Source: Deltaproteobacteria bacterium
GTDB lineage: Bacteria > Myxococcota_A > Polyangia > Haliangiales > Haliangiaceae
Assembly: GCA_019237945.1 (NCBI GenBank)
Contig: JAFAOG010000410.1
Location: 1-33,790 of the forward strand
Reading direction: 5' to 3'
Length of the DNA stretch: 33,790 nucleotides
Part shown: positions 8,340-20,158 of the stretch, one piece after another
Numbering within the stretch: position 1 is the first letter of the stretch
How the letters are laid out: every line of letters begins with the position of its first letter
Made by a program: the position numbers and the translations under genes
Notes under the pieces: generated by a model
What the model saw: only the letters and a program-made list of their open reading frames with translations
The model's database searches: none
Told to the model about the DNA's origin: nothing

Positions 8340-11300
8340 TCACGGCGCGAGGCCGGGCGCGAGCGCATCGAACGCACGCGGCGGATTGACGATCCCGAGC
8401 TCGCGCGCGCCCCTGATCGCGGACGTGACGGCATCGCCGTCGCCCGCGAGCACACCGCGCTGATGGCGCGCCGCGAGCGAGTGCAGCTCCATGCCGCCGA
8501 CGTGCGCGGCGATCTCGGCGGTCGCCAGCGCGTCGAGCGTGCCCTGCGTGTCGCCGGCCTGCCGCGCGAGCGCCGCGTTGGCGAGGTGCGCGAGCCCCTT
8601 CGCGAACGGCACGACCGAGAGGCGCTTGCTCCACGCGCGGACCTCGTCCCATTCGCCGGCGCTGATCGCGGCGCGCATCCGGATGTCGCCGAGCGTGACG
8701 CGCACCGGCTCGAGGTCGAGCATCCGGCCGTGCGTCAGCGCGCGCCAGTGCGTGCGGAGCAGGGCGAGACACTCGCGGCCGCGCAGCTCGTACGCCTCGA
8801 TGGTGGCGAGCGCGACGATCTCGCGGAGGCGCAGCAAGTCGAAGCGATCGCGCGGCCAGTCGGCCATCACCTCGGCGATGCGGTCGCGCGCGCGCTGGGC
8901 GTCGTCGGAGGCAAGCACGCCATTGATCGCGCTGCCGATCGCGGAGTGCATGATCGCGTAGCGTTCGCCGGTCGCTTCGCCGGCGCGCGCGAGCGCTTCA
9001 CAGCGACGCGCAACCTCGCCCCAGTCGCCGGTCCAGGACAGCGACCAGATCGAGAAGATCTCGCCGGTGCGCTCCTCCCACGCGACGCCGGCGCAGTGCT
9101 CGCGGAAGATCGCGAGCGCGCGATCGCAGTGATCGATGCCCTTGCGGAACATGCCCCATTGCGTCGTACACACGCCGAGCGCGGTCTCGGCGAACGCGAC
9201 CATCAACGGGTCGCCGAGCTCTGCCGCGATCGCAGTCGCGGCCTCGATGATCGGCTCCGCGCGTCGCCGTGTACGCGAGCCCCACGCCGACACGAAGCAC
9301 GCCTCGAGCGACAGGGCGCGGCAGACGCGACGCGGGTCGCCGGAGTCGAGCGCGAACCGCGTGCTGCGCGACTGGAACAGCGCGCCGGAGATCGCGTCGA
9401 CCATCGCGAGACCGGTCGACAGCGAGTAGCAGGCATCGGAGCGGGCCGCGAGCTCGGCATCGAGGTCGCCGCGGCGAGGCACGAGACCGCGCATGCGGAG
9501 GCGCGCGCGCTCGACGAGCAGGGCGGCGATCGCCGTCACGGGCGAGTGGCCGGCGCGGTAGCCGATCGCGCTCGCGACCTTGTCGTACAGCTCCATGCCC
9601 TCGGCGACGTCGCCGCAGCGCAGGAAGTTCTCGGCGGCGCTGCGCTCGAGGTCGAGGCGCTCCTTGCCATCGGCCGTCGCGGCGGCATCGCGATAGGCGA
9701 TCGCGGCGCGCTTGGCGCGGCCGGATCCGGCGAGCGCGTCCGCATAGGCGTGCTGCAGCGTCGCGCGGGTCGGCTTCGCGAGGTCGAGGGCGAGCACGGC
9801 CTCGCAGACATCGGCGGCGCGCGAGAACGCGAGCGCGTGACGTGCGGAGGCGACGAGCCGGAGCGCCTCGTCGGCGGCGCGCTCGGCCTCGCCGGCCCAT
9901 GCCCAGTGCAGCGCGCGGCGCTCGGGCTGCGTGTCGGGAATCGTCTCGGCGAGGCGCGCATGCGTGCGGCGAAGCGACGCGGGGTCCGCGAGCGCGAGCA
10001 CGGCCTCGGCGACCTGCGCGTGGAACGGCTCGACGTGGTCGGTCGCGCGCAGGCCGGTGATCGTGATCATCCGCTGATCGAGGAGCTCGCGCAGATCGTC
10101 GACGAGCGCGAACCACTCGCGACCGAGCACGCTCGAGAGCACGTCGAGCCGGACCGGTGTCGCGGCCGCGCCGAGGACGCCGAGCAGGTCGCGCAGATCG
10201 CCGGGCAGCGCCTCGACGCGCTCGCGGAGCGTTCGCGGCAGCTCGTTCGCGCTCGACGACGCCATCAGCTCGAGCAGCAGGGGATGGCCGGCGGCCTCGG
10301 AGGCGATCTTGTCGGCGCGCTCGGCGTCGAGACCGAGCAGCTGACCGAGCGTGCGCGCGTCGGCCGCCGAGAGTGGCTCGAGCGGCATCATCGCGAGATC
10401 GAGCTGGTGCGCCGAGAGCTGCGCGAGCCAGCCGGCCGTGCTCTCGGTCGTCGCCTCGGTCGTGCGCAGGCCGAGCACGAGGGCGAGCGGCGGTGGGCGC
10501 GGTGGCTCGACGAGCTTTGCGAACAGCGCGAGGCTGTCGGGGGTCGCCCACTGCACGTCGTCGACGATCACGACGATGCTCGCGTGCTTCGCGATCCGGA
10601 TCAGCAGCTCGCGAAGCGCGATGATCGCGCGGCGCTCGAGCTCGCCCGCCGGTACGCTGGACGTCGTCGTCACCGGCAGCACGCGCGCGAACACCGGGAA
10701 CAGGCGCGCGATCGCCTCGGCGTCGTCGGGGAGCAGCCTCTCCGCCTCGCCGCGCGGCAGCGCCGAGAGGTGGCGCGTGATGCCGTCGAGCAGCGACTCC
10801 CAGGCATTGAGACGCAGGTGCTCGCGCACGCGGCAGCGCCCGAAGCTCACGAAGCTGCCGCCGTCGCGAGACGCCTGCGCGACGCGCGACAACAGACGCG
10901 TCTTTCCGATGCCACTCGGACCGAGCACGACGCGCACGTGCGGGGCCTCGCGCGCACCGTCCGCCGCACGCAGCAGCGCCTTCAATTCCTGCTCGCGCCC
11001 GACAAATGCGCGCGTCGCGCGCGGCAGCTTCGGCTCGCTCGTCCGCGTGGCGGCGCGCAGCCGCTCGGCGACCTCGAGCGCGCTCGGCCTCTCCTCGGGA
11101 TCGCGCGCGAGCAGCGCCATGCATAGCCGGTCGAGATCCTCGGGGACTTCCGGGAACAGCGCGGCCGGCGCGATCGGATCGCCGAGCAGCTTCTCCGCGA
11201 TCACCTTCGACACCGGCCCGACGAACGGCGGCCGCCCGACGAGCGCGTGATACAGCACCGCCCCGAGAGCGTAGAGGTCGGCGGCGGTCGTGACGATCGC

Positions 11301-11930
11301 GCTCTGCGTCTGCTCGGGCGCCATGTACTCGACCGTGCCGGCCATCAGACCCGAGTCCTCGAGGTCGTCGGTCGCCTCGGCGAGGCCGAGATCGAGCAAC
11401 ACGACGCGTCCGTCGCGCATGCGGATGTTCGACGGCTTGACGTCGCGGTGCACGATGCCCGCCGCGTGCAGCGCCGCGAGGCCCTCCGCGAGCTGCGCGA
11501 ACGCACTCTTGAGCTTGTCGACGTCGAACGCGGGCTCGCTCGGCGTCTCGCCGTCCCACCGGCGCTCGCTCGTCTCGTCCCGGAAGTCCTTGCCGAGCGG
11601 CGTGGTCGGTCGATCGCTGCGATGGACGCGCGGGCGCACCGTGACGTAGCCGACGAGGTCATCGCCCTCGACGAGCTCCATCGAGAAGAACCAGCGATGC
11701 GCGTGCTCGAACAGCTCGCCAAGCCGCACGAGGTTCGCGTGGCGCACGTCGGCCGCGACGCGGAACTCGTGCTTGAGCTTCTCGATCGCGCCGGCGTCGG
11801 CGTCGTGCAGCACCTTCAGCGCGACGCGCGTATCGAGCTCGCGGTCGAGCGCTTCATACACCTTTCCCATCCCGCCCGCGCCGAGCTCGCGGACCACCAC
11901 GAACCGCCCCGGTACGTCCGGCGACGCCAT
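8340..11930 (-). CDS. PknK-like Ser/Thr kinase fused to AAA/STAND-type ATPase and TPR-like helical region
   Basis: GAGGMGKVYEALD, VALKVL, HRDVKPSN, DLGLAEA, APEQ; AFVGREQELKALL, VLGPSGIGKTRLL (Walker A), IVVIVDDVQWA (Walker B); long alpha-helical Ala/Arg-rich C-term. Confidence 0.9.
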   Translation of the reverse strand: MASPDVPGRFVVVRELGAGGMGKVYEALDRELDTRVALKVLHDADAGAIEKLKHEFRVAADVRHANLVRLGELFEHAHRWFFSMELVEGDDLVGYVTVRPRVHRSDRPTTPLGKDFRDETSERRWDGETPSEPAFDVDKLKSAFAQLAEGLAALHAAGIVHRDVKPSNIRMRDGRVVLLDLGLAEATDDLEDSGLMAGTVEYMAPEQTQSAIVTTAADLYALGAVLYHALVGRPPFVGPVSKVIAEKLLGDPIAPAALFPEVPEDLDRLCMALLARDPEERPSALEVAERLRAATRTSEPKLPRATRAFVGREQELKALLRAADGAREAPHVRVVLGPSGIGKTRLLSRVAQASRDGGSFVSFGRCRVREHLRLNAWESLLDGITRHLSALPRGEAERLLPDDAEAIARLFPVFARVLPVTTTSSVPAGELERRAIIALRELLIRIAKHASIVVIVDDVQWATPDSLALFAKLVEPPRPPPLALVLGLRTTEATTESTAGWLAQLSAHQLDLAMMPLEPLSAADARTLGQLLGLDAERADKIASEAAGHPLLLELMASSSANELPRTLRERVEALPGDLRDLLGVLGAAATPVRLDVLSSVLGREWFALVDDLRELLDQRMITITGLRATDHVEPFHAQVAEAVLALADPASLRRTHARLAETIPDTQPERRALHWAWAGEAERAADEALRLVASARHALAFSRAADVCEAVLALDLAKPTRATLQHAYADALAGSGRAKRAAIAYRDAAATADGKERLDLERSAAENFLRCGDVAEGMELYDKVASAIGYRAGHSPVTAIAALLVERARLRMRGLVPRRGDLDAELAARSDACYSLSTGLAMVDAISGALFQSRSTRFALDSGDPRRVCRALSLEACFVSAWGSRTRRRAEPIIEAATAIAAELGDPLMVAFAETALGVCTTQWGMFRKGIDHCDRALAIFREHCAGVAWEERTGEIFSIWSLSWTGDWGEVARRCEALARAGEATGERYAIMHSAIGSAINGVLASDDAQRARDRIAEVMADWPRDRFDLLRLREIVALATIEAYELRGRECLALLRTHWRALTHGRMLDLEPVRVTLGDIRMRAAISAGEWDEVRAWSKRLSVVPFAKGLAHLANAALARQAGDTQGTLDALATAEIAAHVGGMELHSLAARHQRGVLAGDGDAVTSAIRGARELGIVNPPRAFDALAPGLAP

Positions 11931-11945
11931 CCGGGGCTCATCGTA

Positions 11946-12632
11946 TCACCGACGCGAGAGGTCCCACATCTCGTCGTACGCGCTGCGTTCCGCCTCGGGC
12001 ATCGCTTGAAACGCAGCGATTGCGGCGCGCGCCGCTTGCGCGTCCCCGCTGGCCCGCGCGAGCGCGACGTAGATCCGCAGCGCGCTGCGCGTCGGCTCCT
12101 CGCCGAGGTCCGGCACGGCCGCGCGCAAGAGGCCCGTCGCGCCGACGCGATTGCCGGTCGCGAGCATCTTCTCGGCGTGCGTCGCGATCGCGGCCGGCGT
12201 GTCGCCCTCCGTCGCCGTCACCGCATGCGGTGGGACATTGACCCATTTGGGGATCCAGCGCGCGAACGCGGCCGCATCGGCGGCATCCACATCGACATTC
12301 GCGCCGAGCGCATGCGCCCGTTCGAGATCGGCGAAGGCGTGCTGCAGCTCGCCGCCTTCGACCTCGGTGCGCGCGCGCTCGACGAGCGACGCCGCCGTCT
12401 CGCCGACCCCGAGCGCCTCGCGGTGGTACCGCATCGCATCGCGCAGCTTCCCGCGCGCACGCAGCCCGGCCGCGAGCGCATCGTCGTACACGGCGAGCCG
12501 CGCGTCCTTCGCGCCGACGTCGCGCAGCGCCATGTCGCGCGCGTGATGCAACAGGACGAGCGCGACGCGGCTATCGCCGTGCGTCAGCAGCGCGATGCCG
12601 AGCACGCGCAGCGCGATCGCCCAGGTCAGCAC
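11946..12632 (-). CDS. TPR-like helical protein, likely operonic with the downstream kinase
   Basis: VLTWAIALRVLGIALLTHGDSRVALVLLHHARDMALRD... repeated A/L helical pairs; 15 bp from kinase start. Confidence 0.6.
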   Translation of the reverse strand: MLTWAIALRVLGIALLTHGDSRVALVLLHHARDMALRDVGAKDARLAVYDDALAAGLRARGKLRDAMRYHREALGVGETAASLVERARTEVEGGELQHAFADLERAHALGANVDVDAADAAAFARWIPKWVNVPPHAVTATEGDTPAAIATHAEKMLATGNRVGATGLLRAAVPDLGEEPTRSALRIYVALARASGDAQAARAAIAAFQAMPEAERSAYDEMWDLSRR

Positions 12633-12638
12633 ACATGC

Positions 12639-12644
12639 ATCGTA
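12639..12644 (-). promoter_or_regulatory. -10 TACGAT, 6 nt before GTG 12632
   Basis: TACGAT-gcatgt-GTG on minus strand. Confidence 0.6.
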
Positions 12645-12708
12645 CCGTCGTGTCGACTTGTCCGCACTTTGCCGGGCGGGAGCAAACGCGATGCGACGAT
12701 GATCGGGC

Positions 12709-13824
12709 GTGCGCATCGCTGTCCTCTGCGCTGTCGCGGCCTGCGCGACACCCGCGCCGTCCCCGATCCACACCTTTGGCGCCGGCGCTCTCGATCGCGT
12801 CACCGCGACCGCGTTCGACCGCGCGGTCAACCTCTACATCGCAGGCTGGTTCGAAAACACCGTCGATGCCGGCTGCGGACCGGTCGCGGGCCACAGCTAC
12901 CTCGACTCGCTCGTCGCGAGCTACGCGCCCGACGGCACGTGCCGGTGGTCGTTCGGCTACGGCGGTCGCAGCGGAGACGACGCGAATGCGATCGCGGTCG
13001 ACGACGCCGGCCACGTCTGGGTCGCCGGCAGCTTCATGTTCGACGTCGACGTCGGCGCGTTTCACCTCCACGAGCAAGGCGTCGGCGACATCGTGCTCGT
13101 CGAGGCCGACGCAGCGACCGGCCATGTCGACAACGCGGTCGTGCTCGCCACGCCCGGCGCCGACGAAGCGACCGCGCTCGCGCTCGATGCCAAGGGCGAG
13201 CCGATCGTGTGCGGCGTGCTCGACTCGCAGCTGTTCCTCGCCGCGCTCGGCACGCACGGCGACGTTCGCTGGCAGCGCACGCTCGGCACCGACAACACGG
13301 TCTACGCGTGCAGTGGCCTCGCCGTCGACGAGACCGGCACGATCGCGATCGCGCACGAGGCGATCGACTTCGTCGCGCACACCTGCACGTCGCAGGTCGA
13401 CAGCTTCACCGCCGCGGGCGTGCACGGCTTCACGTTCCCGGCCTCCGGCTGCGCGAGCGCACTCGCGTACGGCCCCGGCGGCGCGATCTATCTCGCGACG
13501 GATCTCGGCATCACGGCGCTCGCGCACGACGGCACGATCGCGTGGGACCTCGCAACGCCGTCGCTCGCGTCGATCGCGGTCACCGGCGACACGGTGTGGG
13601 GCGGCGGCCACGTGCTCGAGCAGCTGACGCTCGACGGCCAGCTCCGCCAGCTCGACCCGCTCGCCGACACGACGACCGTCAGCGCGCTCGCGGCGGGCCC
13701 CGACGGTCAGATTGCCGCGGGCGGCCAGTTCCAGTACCAGATCGACCTCGCGGGAGAGCACGTCGACACGACTTCTCCGAGTGATGGCTTTGCCGCGATC
13801 CTGCCGCTACAGTCTGCTCGATGA
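12709..13824 (+). CDS. Putative lipoprotein, beta-propeller / delta-60-like repeat protein
   Basis: MRIAVLCAVAACATP lipobox-like; repeated ANAIAVDDAGHVWVAGSF, ATALALDAKGEPIVCG, SALAAGPDGQIAAGGQF motifs. Confidence 0.75.
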   Translation: MRIAVLCAVAACATPAPSPIHTFGAGALDRVTATAFDRAVNLYIAGWFENTVDAGCGPVAGHSYLDSLVASYAPDGTCRWSFGYGGRSGDDANAIAVDDAGHVWVAGSFMFDVDVGAFHLHEQGVGDIVLVEADAATGHVDNAVVLATPGADEATALALDAKGEPIVCGVLDSQLFLAALGTHGDVRWQRTLGTDNTVYACSGLAVDETGTIAIAHEAIDFVAHTCTSQVDSFTAAGVHGFTFPASGCASALAYGPGGAIYLATDLGITALAHDGTIAWDLATPSLASIAVTGDTVWGGGHVLEQLTLDGQLRQLDPLADTTTVSALAAGPDGQIAAGGQFQYQIDLAGEHVDTTSPSDGFAAILPLQSAR

Positions 13825-14321
13825 GGACCCTGGCGCTGCTCGTGCTTGCCGCGACAGCGCCCGCCTACGCCGACGAACCGCCGCGCCAGACTCCCTTCGA
13901 TCAGGGCAAGGTCTCGGTCAGCGCCGGTGGCGGTACGACCTCGACGCTCAACCATCACTACATCGTGATGGGCGGCGGCGTTGGTTACTACGTGCTCGAC
14001 GGTGTCGAGCTGTCGCTGCACGGCCTCTACGAGTTCGGCAACGGCCCGAGCATCAGCCTGCTGTCGCCCCAGCTGCGGTACGTCGCGCAGCCGCTCGTCG
14101 GCGTGTGGCCGGTGATCCCGTACGTCGGCGCGTTCTACGACCACTGGTTCGTCGGCGACAACCTCGGCGACGTGGACAGCATCGGCGCGCGCGCAGGTGG
14201 CCTCTTGATCAACGGCCGGATCGTGGTGGGGCTGGGCGTCGTGTACGAGCAGGTCGTGTCGAGCTGTGCCTCGGACTGCTCGTCCTGGTACCCAGACATC
14301 ACGATCGGGTTCTCGTTTTGA
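13821..14321 (+). CDS. Outer-membrane beta-barrel-like exported protein
   Basis: Signal peptide; alternating strands ending in ...DITIGFSF*; ATGA overlap with upstream gene. Confidence 0.65.
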   Translation: MRTLALLVLAATAPAYADEPPRQTPFDQGKVSVSAGGGTTSTLNHHYIVMGGGVGYYVLDGVELSLHGLYEFGNGPSISLLSPQLRYVAQPLVGVWPVIPYVGAFYDHWFVGDNLGDVDSIGARAGGLLINGRIVVGLGVVYEQVVSSCASDCSSWYPDITIGFSF

Positions 14322-15346
14322 AGCGCGACGATCCAGATCAGACGAAGGTCGCGCTGATCGATCCGATGATCGGCGTCGTGATCGCGGGCCGCTACCGGCT
14401 CGAGCTGAAGATCGCATCCGGCGGGTTCGGCGCGATCTATCGCGCGCTCGACGTGTTCGACGATCGCGATGTCGCGTTGAAGCTGCTGCATCCGCGGCTC
14501 GCGATGGATGGCGCCGTGATCGCGCGGTTCCGGCGCGAGGGCGCCGCGCTGTCCAAGCTGAACAATCCACACACCGTGCACGCGTTCGAGGTCGGCGAGA
14601 CGCCCGACGGCACGCTGTACATCGCGATGGAGTTGCTCGAGGGCGAGAGCCTCTACGATCACGTGCGCCAGCTCGGGCCGATCGCGTGGCGGCGGATGGC
14701 GCAGATCGCGCGCCAGGTGTGCGATGCGCTCGGCGAGGCGCACGCGCTCGGCATCATCCATCGCGATCTCAAGCCGGCGAACATCCACCTCGAGGCCGAT
14801 GACTTCGTGAAGGTGCTCGACTTCGGCATCGCGAAGATCGTCCACGGCGGCGAGCTCGAGAATGCCGACCTGACGCACGCCGGTCAGATGATCGGCACGT
14901 TCGACTACATGCCGCCCGAGCAGATGGTCGGCGGCGAGCTCTCCGAGCAGAGCGACATCTTCACGCTCGGCATCGTCATGTACGAGATGATCACCGGGCA
15001 GCTGCCGTTCGGTGCGGCCGCGACCGCATCGGCGATGCTCGCGGCGCTCGTCACGAAGACGCCGAAGGCGCCGGGCGCGCTCGCCGACTGCCCGCCCGAG
15101 CTCGACCGCATCATCCTCAGATGCCTGGCGCGCAAGCCCGAGGATCGCTACCGCGATAGCCACGCGCTCGCCGACGATCTCGATATGCTGCTCGGCAACG
15201 CCGACGCGGGCGAGGAGCAGACGCTCGTCAAGCGCATCACGACGAGCCGGATGCAGGCCCAGCTCAACGACGATCCGACGGTCGTGAAGAAGTTTGTTCA
15301 GGTCGGCACGACGCCTGGCGTGGGCCCGCCGAAGAAGAAGCGCTAG
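14318..15346 (+). CDS. Soluble Ser/Thr protein kinase
   Basis: GGFGAIYRALD, VALKLLHP, HRDLKPANI, DFGIAK, MPPEQ; probable TTG start at 14318 (TTGA overlap) or ATG further in. Confidence 0.88.
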   Translation: MKRDDPDQTKVALIDPMIGVVIAGRYRLELKIASGGFGAIYRALDVFDDRDVALKLLHPRLAMDGAVIARFRREGAALSKLNNPHTVHAFEVGETPDGTLYIAMELLEGESLYDHVRQLGPIAWRRMAQIARQVCDALGEAHALGIIHRDLKPANIHLEADDFVKVLDFGIAKIVHGGELENADLTHAGQMIGTFDYMPPEQMVGGELSEQSDIFTLGIVMYEMITGQLPFGAAATASAMLAALVTKTPKAPGALADCPPELDRIILRCLARKPEDRYRDSHALADDLDMLLGNADAGEEQTLVKRITTSRMQAQLNDDPTVVKKFVQVGTTPGVGPPKKKR

Positions 15347-15349
15347 TAT
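15344..15349 (+). promoter_or_regulatory. -10 TAGTAT overlapping kinase stop codon, 6 nt before GTG 15356
   Basis: TAGTAT-cggcgg-GTG. Confidence 0.6.
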
Positions 15350-15355
15350 CGGCGG

Positions 15356-16768
15356 GTGGAACAGCTCGATGTGATCGTCGTCGGTGCGGGCATCTCGGGC
15401 ATCGATGCCGGCTATCACATCCAGACGAGCTGTCCGTGGGCGTCGTACGCGATCCTCGAGGCGCGCGACGCGATCGGCGGCACGTGGGACCTGTTCCGCT
15501 ATCCGGGCATTCGCTCCGACTCCGACATGCTGACGCTCGGGTTTCCGTTCCGCCCGTGGCCCGGCAGCAAGCTGCTCGCCGATGGTCCTTCGATCCTCGC
15601 GTACGTGCGCGAGACGGCGAGCGTGTTCGGCATCGACAAGCACATCCGCTTCGGTCACGAGGTCGTGCGGGCGGCGTGGTCCTCGGAGACGGCGCGGTGG
15701 CGCGTCGAGGCGCGCATGAAGGACGGCACCACGCGCGAGCTCGAAGCCCGCTTCCTCTACATGTGCTCGGGCTACTACGACTACGCGGCCGGCTACACGC
15801 CGGAGCTGCCGGGGCGCGAGCGCTACCGCGGGCGCATCGTGCATCCGCAGCAATGGACGTCCGACATCGACTACGCGAACAAGCGCGTGATCGTGATCGG
15901 CAGCGGCGCGACGGCCGTGACGCTCGTCCCCGAGCTCGCGAAGCAGGCCGCGCACGTGACGATGCTGCAGCGCTCGCCGACGTACATCATGTCGATCCCC
16001 GCGATCGATCCGCTCGCGAAGTGGCTGCCACGCAGCGCCGCGCGCTGGAAGAACATCGGCCTCGCGATGGCGTTCTACCAGTGGTGTCGTCGCTATCCCG
16101 AGCGCGCGAAGCAGTGGATCGTCGAGCAGGTTCGCAAGCAGCTGCCCGACGGCTACGACCTCTCGCATTTCACGCCGCGCTACAAGCCGTGGGATCAGCG
16201 GCTGTGCTTCGTGCCGGACTCGGATCTGTTCGGCGCGATCAAGGAGGGCAGGGCCTCGGTCGTCACCGATACGATCGATACGTTCACCGAGCGCGGCATC
16301 CGGCTGTCGTCAGGCACCGAGCTCGAGGCCGATCTCGTCGTCACGGCGACCGGGCTGCGCCTCAAGTTCCTCGCCGGCATGGCGGTCACCGTCGACGACA
16401 AGCCGGTCGATGCGCCGTCGCTGCTCGTCTACAAGGGCATGATGCTGTCGGGCGTGCCAAACCTCGCGTTCGCGGTCGGCTACACGAACGCGTCGTGGAC
16501 GCTCAAGTGCGACCTGACGAGCCGCTACGTCTGCCGCCTGCTCGATCACATGCATCGCAAGGGCAAGCGCATGTGCGTGCCGCAGCGCGACCCCTCGGTC
16601 GAGGAGCTGCCGCTGATCGATTTCAACTCCGGCTACGTCACGCGCGCGCTACCGAACCTGCCGAAGCAGGGCGCGAAGGTGCCGTGGCGGCTCTACCAGA
16701 ACTACGCGCTCGATCTCGTGACGCTGCAGCACGGCCGCGTCGACGATCCCGCGATGCAGTTCGCTTAG
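15356..16768 (+). CDS. Flavin-containing monooxygenase / EthA-like Baeyer-Villiger monooxygenase family
   Basis: GAGISGIDAGYHI FAD motif, YRGRIVHPQQW (BVMO-like fingerprint), VIGSGATAVTLVPEL NADP motif. Confidence 0.88.
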   Translation: MEQLDVIVVGAGISGIDAGYHIQTSCPWASYAILEARDAIGGTWDLFRYPGIRSDSDMLTLGFPFRPWPGSKLLADGPSILAYVRETASVFGIDKHIRFGHEVVRAAWSSETARWRVEARMKDGTTRELEARFLYMCSGYYDYAAGYTPELPGRERYRGRIVHPQQWTSDIDYANKRVIVIGSGATAVTLVPELAKQAAHVTMLQRSPTYIMSIPAIDPLAKWLPRSAARWKNIGLAMAFYQWCRRYPERAKQWIVEQVRKQLPDGYDLSHFTPRYKPWDQRLCFVPDSDLFGAIKEGRASVVTDTIDTFTERGIRLSSGTELEADLVVTATGLRLKFLAGMAVTVDDKPVDAPSLLVYKGMMLSGVPNLAFAVGYTNASWTLKCDLTSRYVCRLLDHMHRKGKRMCVPQRDPSVEELPLIDFNSGYVTRALPNLPKQGAKVPWRLYQNYALDLVTLQHGRVDDPAMQFA

Positions 16769-16772
16769 CCGA

Positions 16773-16880
16773 ACCCTCGCGGAAGCGCCGAAGGCGCGTT
16801 CCCGCGATGGGTCTCTAGGGCCGGCGGCGCGAAGCGACGCGCGCGCCGAAGGCGCGAGAAGCCGAAGGCTTCCGGCCCTA
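16773..16880. repeat. Cluster of GAA-triloop palindromes with a predicted branched structure between convergent genes
   Basis: GCGCC-GAA-GGCGC (16785-16797) inside ACCC/CGCGG outer stem; CGCGCC-GAA-GGCGCG (16842-16856) and GAAGCC-GAA-GGCTTC (16858-16872) enclosed by TAGGGCCG (16816-16823)/CGGCCCTA (16873-16880). Confidence 0.75.
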
Positions 16881-17090
16881 CGAGAAGGCGGGCGGATTCG
16901 CCGGGTGACGACCGGCGGTGTTGATGTCGATGCGCGTCGCGCCCGGCATCTGGACCGGCGTGCACAGCGACTGGAAGCGCGCGTCGTTGCAGAGGTCGCG
17001 AAGCGGCGGCGCGGGACGCTCGCTGTGCATGGCAGGGCCCTGCTTCGCGCACGCCGTGAGCGCCAGGGCGGCAAGGAGAAGGCTCTTCAT
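16878..17090 (-). CDS. Small putative lipoprotein
   Basis: MKSLLLAALALTACAKQ lipobox; 70 aa. Confidence 0.6.
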   Translation of the reverse strand: MKSLLLAALALTACAKQGPAMHSERPAPPLRDLCNDARFQSLCTPVQMPGATRIDINTAGRHPANPPAFS

Positions 17091-17136
17091 GCGACCGCAT
17101 ATCGCACAGCTGCCTACCCCCGCGCAAGTCCCCCAC

Positions 17137-17403
17137 TCACATAGTCTTTTCGATAGCTTGCGCGAGCTCGACGTCCTTCTCGGTGATCGCATCGCCCGCA
17201 TCGTGCGTCGAGAGGTCGATCACGACCTTGTTGTAGACGTTGCGCCACTCGGGATGGTGGTCGCGCTTCTCGGCCAGTAACGCGACGCGCGTCATGAACG
17301 AGAACGCCGCGACGAAGTCGGCGAACTGCAGCTCGCGATGCAGCTTGCCGCCGACGACGCTCCACGCCGGCACGCGCTTCTTCAGCTCCGCTTCATTGAT
17401 CAT
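17137..17403 (-). CDS. 4a-hydroxytetrahydrobiopterin (pterin-4-alpha-carbinolamine) dehydratase
   Basis: [56 protein letters not shown]. Confidence 0.92.
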   Translation of the reverse strand: MINEAELKKRVPAWSVVGGKLHRELQFADFVAAFSFMTRVALLAEKRDHHPEWRNVYNKVVIDLSTHDAGDAITEKDVELAQAIEKTM

Positions 17404-17409
17404 GTCGCG

Positions 17410-17415
17410 AGCTTA
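17410..17415 (-). promoter_or_regulatory. -10 TAAGCT, 6 nt before ATG 17403
   Basis: TAAGCT-cgcgac-ATG on minus strand. Confidence 0.6.
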
Positions 17416-17469
17416 GCCCCCCGACCGGCCGGGTTGCGGCACTGCGTCACCGTACGCATCTCGTTATTC

Positions 17470-19836
<2,367 letters not shown>

Positions 19837-19874
19837 TTCGTGCGACCGGCCCCCGCCCGCCGGCTCCACCCGAT

Positions 19875-20129
19875 GTGGAGAGCATGTTCGGCGAGTTCCT
19901 GGTCCAGCGGCGGGTGCTGGACCGCTTTCAGCTGTTTCGCACGCTCCAGCTGCAGGACCGGGCTCCCGGGACGCGGCTGGGCCATTGCGCGGTCGCCCTC
20001 GGATACGTGCCGGCAAATGCCATCGAGCGGCTGCACCTCGTGTACGCGCTCGCGGAGCCGGAACCGGATCTCGAGACGATGGCGACCGAAGCCTTCGACC
20101 GCGCGGACTTCGTGATCGAGCTGGAGTAG
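19875..20129 (+). CDS. Standalone MshEN/GspE N-terminal-like small protein
   Basis: FGEFLVQRRVLDRFQLFRTLQLQ...RLGHCAVALGYVPANAIERLHLVYAL fits tandem LGexLvxxGxlxxxqLxxAL pattern; start may be 19884. Confidence 0.5.
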   Translation: MESMFGEFLVQRRVLDRFQLFRTLQLQDRAPGTRLGHCAVALGYVPANAIERLHLVYALAEPEPDLETMATEAFDRADFVIELE

Positions 20130-20158
20130 CCGGCACGGATGCTGCTGTAGCGAAGGAC

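Noticed and set aside
8463-11126. 887-aa plus-strand ORF
   Set aside because: Antisense to the PknK-like kinase; Arg/Ala-rich low-complexity translation typical of shadow ORFs in high-GC DNA
11247-13784. 845-aa plus-strand ORF
   Set aside because: Antisense to kinase/TPR genes and off-frame of the propeller lipoprotein; Arg/His-rich
14135-16168. 677-aa minus-strand ORF
   Set aside because: Antisense shadow of the kinase and FMO genes
17404-17469. Heat-shock type promoter for lon
   Set aside because: No convincing sigma32-like -35/-10 pair or 6-nt spaced TAnnnT found for lon in the 66-bp divergent region
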